From: Candidatus Poribacteria bacterium
GTDB taxonomy: Bacteria > Poribacteria > WGA-4E > WGA-3G
Assembly: GCA_009835515.1 (NCBI GenBank)
Contig: VXXH01000856.1
Coordinates: forward strand, 1-5,808
Direction of reading: 5' to 3'
DNA length: 5,808 bases
The notes beneath the pieces are model-generated. The model was given only the letters and a program-made list of their open reading frames with translations, was not told the DNA's origin and did not search any database. Of the stretch, positions 1-5,628 are shown piece by piece (the first letter of the stretch is position 1; every line of letters begins with the position of its first letter). Position numbers and translations under genes: made by a program.

Positions 1-204
1 GGTCAATTATATGGGACCTTCAACGAAAAGCACATTCAGAACTTGTTGAAAGTCGAGGACGTAGAGCAAAACGATCTCGCGTTGTTGAAGAGCGTCGTTG
101 ATAACGCCAAATTGTATTTCAAAGATCCGCAGAGATTCAACCAAGTAGTAAGAAAAATCATAGACGATGATGACATAACGACAATTGTAGAGGTATCAAT
201 ATGA
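1..204 (+). CDS. 3' end of an unidentified protein, first gene of the ATPase operon (partial)
   Basis: Reading frame 1 is open from the first base to a TGA at 202-204 and encodes the last 67 residues of a protein whose start lies outside the window. The tail is charged and probably mostly helical (for example KLYFKDPQRFNQVV), and ends in an acidic IIDDDD patch followed by TTIVEVSI. I do not recognise a family from this fragment. Its stop overlaps the ATPase start as ATGA (201-204), and the ATPase's ribosome binding site (GAGG, 190-193) lies inside this gene, so the two are very probably co-transcribed and translationally coupled. By context it could be another component of the same ATPase module, for example a sensor, nuclease or modification subunit, but the visible residues do not show which. 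It is likely a real gene because of the coupling and the uninterrupted frame; its function is unknown. Confidence 0.7.
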   Translation, partial: GQLYGTFNEKHIQNLLKVEDVEQNDLALLKSVVDNAKLYFKDPQRFNQVVRKIIDDDDITTIVEVSI

Positions 205-1595
205 GTTTGACAGTACGCTTAAAAAACATTGGTATTTTAAAGCACGCAGAATTCTCACTGGGTGATTTGACGCTTATCTGTGGTGAGAATAACACCGGCA
301 AAACTTACGCGACCTATGCACTGTACAGTTTCTTGGAGTCTTGGCGTAAATTTATTCATGTTTCGATTAATGATGACCTTATCCATAATTTGCTTACGGA
401 TGGTGCCCTTAAGATTAATCTGGCACAATATATCGAAAAGGCCAATCAGATGCTTGCAGAGGCATGTAAAAGGTACCCTGAGCAATTGGATAAAATTTTT
501 GCAGCCACTGAAGGCACCTTTCATAACAGTGAATTTCACATTGAACCAAGCACGATTCACTTGCAAGATCACGGATTTAAGCACGAAACGAAAATTAATC
601 AAGAACCGTTTCTTATTGCTTCAAAGGAAGAAGGGAGTGAGGAGTTAGTATTTACTTTAGTTGTTGACAGAAAGAGCAGTCCGGGAATTGAATCCATTTT
701 TGCAGAGGATGTCATGGGTCGTATAATCTGCGATGCCATTTTTTCTAATTCTTTTCCCAGACCTTTTATTTCCTCAGCCGAGCGTACCGGGGTTGCAATT
801 TTTCGCAAGGAACTCAATTTTGCTCGGAACCGACTCGTTGAAGAAATGGGACAAGCGGATCAAAAGACTGATCTAAGAGAATTGCTGTTCAAAGCGTACC
901 AAAATTATCCTGAACCTGTAGAAGACAATGTTAACTTTACTCGCCAACTTGAAGATATTGGAAAAAGAAAGAGTTTCATCGCAAAAGAACATCCTGGAAT
1001 CTTGGAAGACTTCGCGGACATTATCGGGGGTGAATATGTTATCACCCAAAACGATCAACTTTACTACATTCCCAAAGGGACGCGTTCAAAACTGACGATG
1101 GTTGAAAGCTCAAGCTCTGCCCGCGCCCTCTTAGATCTCAGTTTTTATCTCAATTGTATTGCGGAGAAAGATGATCTGCTTATGGTAGACGAACCTGAAT
1201 TAAGTCTCCATCCAGAAAATCAACGTCGTATTGCCAGACTTTTTGCAAGGCTCGTGAATTTGGGTGTTAAAGTCTTCATCACCACCCACAGCGATTACAT
1301 CGTCAAGGAACTCAATACGCTCATCATGCTCAACCACGATAAACCTCACCTGAAAAGAGTTGCTGAAGAAAACGGCTATCAGAAAAGTGAGTTGATTAAC
1401 GCTGATCAGGTTAAGGTATATGTGGCAGAAAAAGCACTATTGGATTTAGAGGAGGGACAAAAGAAACGGAGAAGAGGGCACACACTCGTCCCGGCTAAGA
1501 TTCATCCCAAGTTCGGAATTGGAGTCCACAGCTTTGACAAAACGATTGACGACATGAATAGGATTCAGGATGATATTGTGTGGGGAGAAGAGTAA
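201..1595 (+). CDS. AAA15/ABC-type ATP-binding protein, putative ATPase of a defence-like module
   Basis: This is a 464-aa P-loop ATPase of the AAA15/AAA21 (SMC/OLD/ABC-like) type. Motifs visible in order: an N-terminal strand-rich start (LTVRLKNIGILKHAEF), Walker A GENNTGKT at residues 28-35, a long mainly helical insert (about 40-290) containing the family-typical SAER at 192-195, a signature-like VESSSSARALL from 301, Walker B LLMVDEPE with catalytic E331, D-loop ELSLHP at 333-338, and a switch histidine in FITTHSD (H363). No TOPRIM domain follows, unlike OLD or GajA; the C-terminus instead has a basic KKRRR patch (about 422-426) and an FDKTIDDMN segment. Such proteins act as ATP-driven sensors or dimer clamps that license a partner effector. 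The start is ATG with GAGG seven bases upstream, overlapping the preceding stop. The next gene overlaps or abuts the 3' end, so the partner is probably its product. A role in phage defence is an inference; DNA repair or another ABC-ATPase role cannot be excluded. Confidence 0.9.
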   Translation: MSLTVRLKNIGILKHAEFSLGDLTLICGENNTGKTYATYALYSFLESWRKFIHVSINDDLIHNLLTDGALKINLAQYIEKANQMLAEACKRYPEQLDKIFAATEGTFHNSEFHIEPSTIHLQDHGFKHETKINQEPFLIASKEEGSEELVFTLVVDRKSSPGIESIFAEDVMGRIICDAIFSNSFPRPFISSAERTGVAIFRKELNFARNRLVEEMGQADQKTDLRELLFKAYQNYPEPVEDNVNFTRQLEDIGKRKSFIAKEHPGILEDFADIIGGEYVITQNDQLYYIPKGTRSKLTMVESSSSARALLDLSFYLNCIAEKDDLLMVDEPELSLHPENQRRIARLFARLVNLGVKVFITTHSDYIVKELNTLIMLNHDKPHLKRVAEENGYQKSELINADQVKVYVAEKALLDLEEGQKKRRRGHTLVPAKIHPKFGIGVHSFDKTIDDMNRIQDDIVWGEE

Positions 1596-2170
1596 GTCTC
1601 GTGAATGACATACAAATACTGCAGGAAATGCTCAATCCTGATGCTCAAGTTATGTTACAATCAAGACAGGGTAGACCTTCTGTTCAATTAACCGACTCGC
1701 AATCTGGTATGACTGTGGAAATAAAAGGGTTACCTCATAACTCTATTGTTATTAGAGCAGAAGATTTTGAGAATCCGCTTACTATCTTTAATGGATCAAG
1801 AGGCGAACGTAAGCGAGCTGACTTCGTGATTGTATCCAACGACGAGCGCGGAAAAAAGTGGATTATCTGTATTGAGACACAAGAAATGGACTCCAAACTG
1901 GCATCACATGTTATTCAACAACTAAAAGGAGCGTCCTGTTTTGTAAGTTATTGCAGATGTATAGGAAAGTCATTTTGGGAATTGGAAGAATTTCTTGATG
2001 ACTATCAATATCGGTTTGTAAGTATCACAGACCTTAACTTTAACAGGAGCAAGCGAAGAACACAACCCTTTCATTCCCCGGGCGAATTGCACAACCGTCC
2101 TGACCTTTTTCTGAAAATCTCACGGAGTCCTACGATCTATTTTCGTAAGTTGATTAATCTGGCATCCTGA
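1580..2170 (+). CDS. Small putative PD-(D/E)xK-fold protein, likely effector partner of the AAA15 ATPase
   Basis: This 196-aa protein has no family I can name with certainty. Its core reads RADFVIV, a short loop (SNDERGKK), WIICIETQ, and then a helix with IQQLKGA. That is the strand-D, strand-E-x-K, helix layout of the PD-(D/E)xK nuclease fold, with D81 and E99 as candidate metal ligands. The usual lysine is replaced by glutamine (Q101). A cysteine-containing strand CFVSYCRCIG follows, and the C-terminus is basic. No signal peptide or membrane segment is seen, so it should be cytosolic. The start is uncertain: GTG at 1580 (AGGA nine bases upstream, overlapping the ATPase by 16 bases) or GTG at 1601 (GGGGAGAAG upstream, five bases after the ATPase stop, 189 aa). 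Either start implies coupled expression with the ATPase. By analogy with ATPase-nuclease pairs such as Septu or PARIS it may be the toxic or DNA-cleaving half; this is inference. Confidence 0.75.
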   Translation: MGRRVSLVNDIQILQEMLNPDAQVMLQSRQGRPSVQLTDSQSGMTVEIKGLPHNSIVIRAEDFENPLTIFNGSRGERKRADFVIVSNDERGKKWIICIETQEMDSKLASHVIQQLKGASCFVSYCRCIGKSFWELEEFLDDYQYRFVSITDLNFNRSKRRTQPFHSPGELHNRPDLFLKISRSPTIYFRKLINLAS

Positions 2171-2180
2171 TATAAAGCAT

Positions 2181-2193
2181 AGAAGGAGAAGCA
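2181..2193 (+). promoter_or_regulatory. Strong ribosome binding site of the first PhyH gene
   Basis: AGAAGGAGAA (2181-2190) lies just before the ATG at 2194 with close to ideal spacing, and fixes that start. The space between the stop of the preceding gene (2170) and this ATG is only 23 bases, with no visible terminator or promoter, so read-through from the ATPase operon is possible. Confidence 0.75.
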
Positions 2194-3069
2194 ATGGCAC
2201 ATACAAACGAAACACTAATCAACCTCGACTGGCACCCACTTTCCGATGACGATATCCGCCATTTTGACGACAACGGCTATCTCATCGTCCGGAATGTGCT
2301 GGACTCAGACACCATCGCCGGACTCATTGAGGCAAGTGACCGGCTCATCGCGAGCGATCGGCGCGAGAACCGTCAACAAAATTTCGACGGATTATACGAC
2401 AGTTTCCGAAATAGCATCTCTATTCTTGATGCCTTCATCCCGCTACTCACGCAAAAGACCATCCTTCCTGTTGTTGTCCAGCTGCTCGGTGCACACTTGC
2501 AACTCATGACCTCACACCTGATATACAAACACCCGGACCCCCAAGGCACACCCGATACCACTCGCAGACCCGGTTGGCATCGCGACTACGCCATGGCAAC
2601 GACAACACACGGTAACAGGGTGCCACGCATCCTGCTAAAGTGTGCCTACTACTTCACCGATCTGAGTGAACCCAATTCCGGCGTAACACTTGTCGCACCC
2701 GGTAGCAATCACCTCCTCGAACGGGTTCCGATTCCAAAAGGACAGACGGATCCCGAAGGCGCACTCGAAGCGAGTTTACAACCCGGGGATTGCCTACTGT
2801 TTGAAAACCGTACTTTTCATGCAGGGGCTGCAAATTTAACCGACCAGATCCGTAAAGGTGTAATGTTTGGCTACGGTTACCGATGGTTGATGCCGATGGA
2901 CTACCGGACACAGGAACAGGCGTTGTTAGATAAACTCACGCCACTTGAGCAGTATTTGGTTGGTGAACCCTTCACGAAAACGAAAGAATTCATTCCCAGC
3001 GGCAGTGAAAGTCCACTCGCTGAGTGGTGTGAGCAGCACGGCGCGCCAGCAGTGAGACCGGTTCATTAA
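2194..3069 (+). CDS. Phytanoyl-CoA dioxygenase (PhyH) family Fe(II)/2-oxoglutarate-dependent oxygenase
   Basis: This 291-aa protein has the size and layout of the PhyH family of non-haem iron oxygenases, which hydroxylate small molecules using O2 and 2-oxoglutarate. The N-terminus has the usual FDDNGYLIVRNVL entry helix and strand. The iron site is complete: WHRD gives H129 and D131, and TFHAG gives the distal H209. R220, eleven residues after H209, matches the spacing of the 2-oxoglutarate-binding arginine in human phytanoyl-CoA hydroxylase (H264/R275). NSGVTLVAPGSN and the PGD turn (LQPGDCLLFE) are further family hallmarks. The substrate cannot be read from the sequence; ectoine-hydroxylase-like or secondary-metabolite roles are possible in this family. 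The protein is soluble, with no signal peptide. The start is fixed by a strong ribosome binding site. The gene is visibly richer in GC than the ATPase operon to its left and converges with the second PhyH gene 28 bases beyond its stop. Its sequence differs greatly from that gene, so they are not a recent duplication. Confidence 0.93.
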   Translation: MAHTNETLINLDWHPLSDDDIRHFDDNGYLIVRNVLDSDTIAGLIEASDRLIASDRRENRQQNFDGLYDSFRNSISILDAFIPLLTQKTILPVVVQLLGAHLQLMTSHLIYKHPDPQGTPDTTRRPGWHRDYAMATTTHGNRVPRILLKCAYYFTDLSEPNSGVTLVAPGSNHLLERVPIPKGQTDPEGALEASLQPGDCLLFENRTFHAGAANLTDQIRKGVMFGYGYRWLMPMDYRTQEQALLDKLTPLEQYLVGEPFTKTKEFIPSGSESPLAEWCEQHGAPAVRPVH

Positions 3070-3097
3070 AGTTTGTAGGAGGAGCTTGTAACCTTGA

Positions 3098-3907
3098 TTA
3101 TGTCAATGTAACAACATCCTGTTTGACTATCTCTTTCGTGTGATAGTGATCTGCCCGGGAGATGAGTTCCAAAGTTTCCGGCGAGAGCCGTCCCCTAACC
3201 TCCTCAGACACGCGACTCTCGCCGCGGTGTTGCGGTCTATAGCGTAAGGTTAGGATGCAACGATACCGATCCTTTGGTTTCCAAGGCAACGCGCCGTGCG
3301 TCAGGAGTTCAGAGATAATCACTACATCCCCAGCTTTCGGCGTGATGTTAAGCACCCCTTCTGGAATCTCATCGGCATCTTCGATCTTTCCGTTGTTATA
3401 GAGGTGTTCCGGTCGATCAAAAAGCGTCTTGTGTGTGCCGGGAACAACAAGCAATCCACCATCTCCCGGATGCACATCGTACAGGTACGGAAAAACGACA
3501 AAATCATCGCAAAAGATGCGACCCTCCCGGACCTCATAACGATTGCAGTGCCATCCAAAATCTTCGCGTGCGCAATGTAAGCGCAGCCCCTCAGCCGACT
3601 CCGACACACCCGCCCGATCCGCAATCATCGTTCCGCGGAAGAGTTGCGGTTTATCCCTTGTCAACTCTTTGATGATGGGCCAAGTCGATCGGTGCAGTGT
3701 GAGTGCTTCCAAGGGTTTCGCAAAGGCAAAGCCGTTGGGAAGGTTTTTTTCGCTGGAATCAAATCCGGGGGGGAGTTTTTCGGTGGGTGTATTGATGTAT
3801 TCATTTGCCGCTGCTTGTGCCGCTTCCAGTTCTTCCGCACTCAGAACATTCTTCAGGTGGAGGTATCCAGTAACATCAAATAGATACCGTTGTTCAGGGG
3901 TCATCAT
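3098..3907 (-). CDS. Divergent PhyH-family protein, second gene of the minus-strand unit
   Basis: This 269-aa protein keeps the PhyH fold signature: an N-terminal FDVTGYLHLKNVL, a central VHPGDGGLLVVPGTHK (146-160), KAGDVVIISELLTHGALPW with a distal histidine H204, and arginines R214/R216 where the 2-oxoglutarate-binding arginine is expected (about eleven residues on). The proximal HxD motif is not evident. The nearest candidates are WHCN (H120, N122), with asparagine in place of aspartate, and RLHCARED (H111, E115). It belongs to a PhyH branch recognisable by the PGDGG..VPG.HK block; whether that branch binds iron through other residues I cannot tell. The start ATG at 3907 is preceded by AAGGAG nine bases upstream (3917-3922), and a second ATG follows directly. 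The racemase-like gene lies 141 bases upstream on the same strand with no promoter evident in the gap, so co-transcription and a shared catabolic or secondary-metabolite pathway are likely. The substrate is unknown. Confidence 0.88.
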   Translation of the reverse strand: MMTPEQRYLFDVTGYLHLKNVLSAEELEAAQAAANEYINTPTEKLPPGFDSSEKNLPNGFAFAKPLEALTLHRSTWPIIKELTRDKPQLFRGTMIADRAGVSESAEGLRLHCAREDFGWHCNRYEVREGRIFCDDFVVFPYLYDVHPGDGGLLVVPGTHKTLFDRPEHLYNNGKIEDADEIPEGVLNITPKAGDVVIISELLTHGALPWKPKDRYRCILTLRYRPQHRGESRVSEEVRGRLSPETLELISRADHYHTKEIVKQDVVTLT

Positions 3908-3945
3908 CCTGCTTTTCTCCTTATCTCACAAAGAGAATAAATCAT

Positions 3946-4050
3946 ACGTAGGTTGGGTTGAACGGAAATCACCGAAAACGCACAAGAAAGGATTAATTCT
4001 CGACTTTTCATGTCTCTTGAGGTCATCGGCATCGTAGTGAAACCAACATT
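3946..4050. repeat. Split copy of a GTAGGTTGGGTTGAAC-type intergenic palindrome
   Basis: The left arm ACGTAGGTTGGGTTGAACGG (3946-3965) and right arm GTGAAACCAACATT (4037-4050) look like the two halves of a dispersed intergenic palindrome of the form GTAGGTTGGGTTGAACG-AA-GTGAAACCCAACA, which I recall from cyanobacteria and several other phyla. In a normal copy the halves are adjacent; here about 70 bases separate them. GTTGGGTT (3952-3959) pairs with AACCAAC (4041-4047) with one bulged base. The element fills most of the 141-base gap between the racemase-like and PhyH genes, and its right arm touches the racemase stop codon. What is seen is the two arms; the assignment to a repeat family rests on memory. 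Confidence 0.45.
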
Positions 4051-5314
4051 AAACCGATGCGTCCCACACAGGCCAGTCATTCTCCTGTAGCCGCTTGAAC
4101 AGCGTGTCAAACGCTTCGCTACCGTCATCTTCCCATTCGTCCAGACGCACACCCGGCGCATAAGATTCATCCACGCCCTGCTTCATGAGGCGTTCCGCCT
4201 GTTGCAGGTTTCGGTAGTAGTGCTTTATACCACCCGGTAAGGTGACGACAGAGATATGTCGTTCCCATTGCGGTTCAGGCGTTTGGGAATAACGTTTCAC
4301 AGCATCTTCATCTAACATAACACCCAAGCCGGGCCCCTCTGGCACCTGCATAAACCCGCGCTGGACTTTATGCGGCGTAATAATTAAGTCGTCTTCATAA
4401 GAGTGGCTGGCAGTAACACCCGGCAGTGTGGCAGTTGGCATCACCGCCCCCAGATGGCACGCAAATGCTGCGGTGATACCGGTACCGACATACTGTAGTA
4501 GAATCGGCGTGTTCGCGGCAGCAAAAGCCCAACCCGATGCCAACGCGCTTTTGATGCTCTCGTGGCTACATAGCGCACCGTCGAAATCACCGGCCCGGAG
4601 TCCAATCCAAGGACCCGAAGGTTGACGCGACGCGCCTTCTCGAATAACACCGACACCGTGCAAATAAAACGGGATACGAATCTCCTGATGCAACCGCCGC
4701 CAGCCCTCCACATCATACGCAAAAATCGGTTCCTCAAGACCTTTGACAACGGGAATCTTCTCTAACTCTCGCAGGATAGGCAGTGCCTTCTCAACGTTAA
4801 TCAACGAACCGTTGAAGTCAAACTCCACGCGAAAGTCAGGAGGGGCAACCTCTTGAATTGCATTCGATTGCTCAATGACATCGTAGAATGCACGTGCCTT
4901 ACACTTCAGACCGCGATATCCACGTTCAGCGGCAACTTGAATCTCGTCGGCAGTATCTTCAGGAGACATACACGGCATCCACCATCCCATCGCAACCCAC
5001 TGCCGGACCTGCTGTCCCATCAGTTTCCATGCTGGTAAGTCGAGATGTTTTCCCATCAAATCATAGCACGCCATATCAAGGTTAAAACGTCCCTCTCCCA
5101 TGACGTGATCAAACGGGTTTGTACCGAGATAGGTGTCCAACACCTCTTGGTCAAAAGGCGGTCCCGGATTTTCTCCGAGACCGATGAGACCCATATCGGT
5201 ATGAAATTTGTAGACCGTGACTAACTCAGTCATTGCAAAGTGATAGTATTGTGTCCGAATCCGTTCCTCATAAGGCACACGCAACGGAATCGCTTCAATG
5301 TCAGTAATTTGCAT
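4049..5314 (-). CDS. Mandelate racemase/muconate lactonizing-type enolase-superfamily protein
   Basis: This 421-aa protein has enolase-superfamily architecture. The N-terminal capping domain begins ITDIEAIPLRVPY and contains FNLDMACYDLMGK (77-89), typical of the MR/MLE group. The barrel has the catalytic-type KxK (GLKCKA, K137/K139), first metal ligand D166 (with N168) in EFDFNGS, second ligand E194/E195 in LEEPI, and the C-terminal PGLGVMLDEDAV found in dehydratase-like members. The third metal ligand, normally an acid about 26 residues after the second, falls in PFYLHGVG and appears to be histidine or glycine (H219/G220), so catalysis is uncertain. The family abstracts a proton alpha to a carboxylate (racemases, cycloisomerases, sugar-acid dehydratases); I cannot name this substrate. 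The start ATG at 5314 is supported by the conserved N-terminus, although it lacks a normally spaced ribosome binding site. It is the first gene of a minus-strand unit with the PhyH gene at 3098-3907, expressed from a promoter at 5415-5443. Confidence 0.92.
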   Translation of the reverse strand: MQITDIEAIPLRVPYEERIRTQYYHFAMTELVTVYKFHTDMGLIGLGENPGPPFDQEVLDTYLGTNPFDHVMGEGRFNLDMACYDLMGKHLDLPAWKLMGQQVRQWVAMGWWMPCMSPEDTADEIQVAAERGYRGLKCKARAFYDVIEQSNAIQEVAPPDFRVEFDFNGSLINVEKALPILRELEKIPVVKGLEEPIFAYDVEGWRRLHQEIRIPFYLHGVGVIREGASRQPSGPWIGLRAGDFDGALCSHESIKSALASGWAFAAANTPILLQYVGTGITAAFACHLGAVMPTATLPGVTASHSYEDDLIITPHKVQRGFMQVPEGPGLGVMLDEDAVKRYSQTPEPQWERHISVVTLPGGIKHYYRNLQQAERLMKQGVDESYAPGVRLDEWEDDGSEAFDTLFKRLQENDWPVWDASV

Positions 5315-5321
5315 AGAAAAT

Positions 5322-5355
5322 TAGGCAAAGGGTTGGAGGAACTGCCTATCTCCTT
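5322..5355 (-). promoter_or_regulatory. Hairpin between a distal Shine-Dalgarno and the AUG of the racemase-like gene
   Basis: Read on the minus strand, AAGGAG (5355-5350) is followed by one A, then TAGGCA (5348-5343), a 15-base loop, TGCCTA (5327-5322), then ATTTTCT and the ATG at 5314. The 6-bp perfect stem, if formed, loops out 27 bases and leaves AAGGAG eight bases from the AUG, which is ideal spacing. Linearly the spacing is 35 bases, and no other Shine-Dalgarno is visible. Alternatively GGAG could pair with CTCC in the loop and hide the site, giving a possible switch. The stem is seen; its use is inferred. Confidence 0.45.
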
Positions 5356-5414
5356 GTAGCCTTGGTTATCATCTTCGCTTTAGATTACCCTTACTATTTC
5401 TCGTATTTCCAAGC

Positions 5415-5443
5415 ATTTTATCAAACCCGATGAAAAGAGTCAA
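5415..5443 (-). promoter_or_regulatory. Sigma70-type extended -10 promoter for the racemase-like/PhyH unit
   Basis: On the minus strand TTGACT (5443-5438) and TAAAAT (5420-5415) are separated by exactly 17 bases and each matches the sigma70 consensus at five of six positions. The spacer ends in TGA, giving an extended -10 (TGATAAAAT). Transcription would start near 5408, about 94 bases before the ATG at 5314. No other promoter this good is seen in the gap. Confidence 0.65.
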
Positions 5444-5570
5444 ACCTAAAGTACTGAAATCGATTTACTTTTTCTCCTGTTAGGGTGGAACTCTGTATTC
5501 ACACGCATATTCACCTGAGACAACGTGTTAAAGTGTATTGTCACATATACAATCCGCCACTTGAAAAGGT

Positions 5571-5619
5571 TTGATTTTTAAGCCAGAGTGTAGTACAATT
5601 GATGATAGAAAAGTGAGGA
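5571..5619 (+). promoter_or_regulatory. Promoter and ribosome binding site of the broken hicB gene
   Basis: TTGATT (5571-5576) and TACAAT (5594-5599) are 17 bases apart, matching the consensus at four and five of six positions. GAGGA (5615-5619) follows, nine bases before the ATG at 5629. The expression signals therefore look intact although the gene behind them is not. Confidence 0.5.
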
Positions 5620-5628
5620 AAATCATAA

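Larger units (their letters stand above)
5315..5628. other. Divergent control region between the racemase-like gene and the broken hicB
   Basis: This 314-base AT-rich stretch has no convincing gene. It holds the leader and promoter of the minus-strand unit (5315-5443), a middle part (5444-5570) in which I see only weak 5-bp inverted repeats and a chance-like 20-codon frame, and the promoter and ribosome binding site of the right-hand gene (5571-5619). No hicA-like toxin frame was found in it. Confidence 0.6.

Noticed and set aside
3102..3127. GTCAA/TTGAC inverted repeat as a bidirectional terminator for the convergent genes
   Set aside because: Short, low in GC, lacks a T-run, and lies inside the end of the PhyH coding region.
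2194..3907. The two PhyH genes as a recent inverted duplication
   Set aside because: They share only the fold signature; motifs, length and active-site sequence differ throughout.
3543..4037. Open frame of 164 codons on the + strand
   Set aside because: It lies antisense to the second PhyH gene and runs into the repeat-containing gap; its translation shows no family features, and the minus-strand gene explains the region.
5446..5508. A 20-codon minus-strand frame with an AGGTG-like motif before its ATG
   Set aside because: It has no promoter of its own, overlaps the promoter of the racemase-like gene and has no recognisable sequence; chance is likely.
5501..5528. ACACG/CGTGT inverted repeat in the divergent region
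   Set aside because: Only five base pairs with an 18-base loop, expected by chance.
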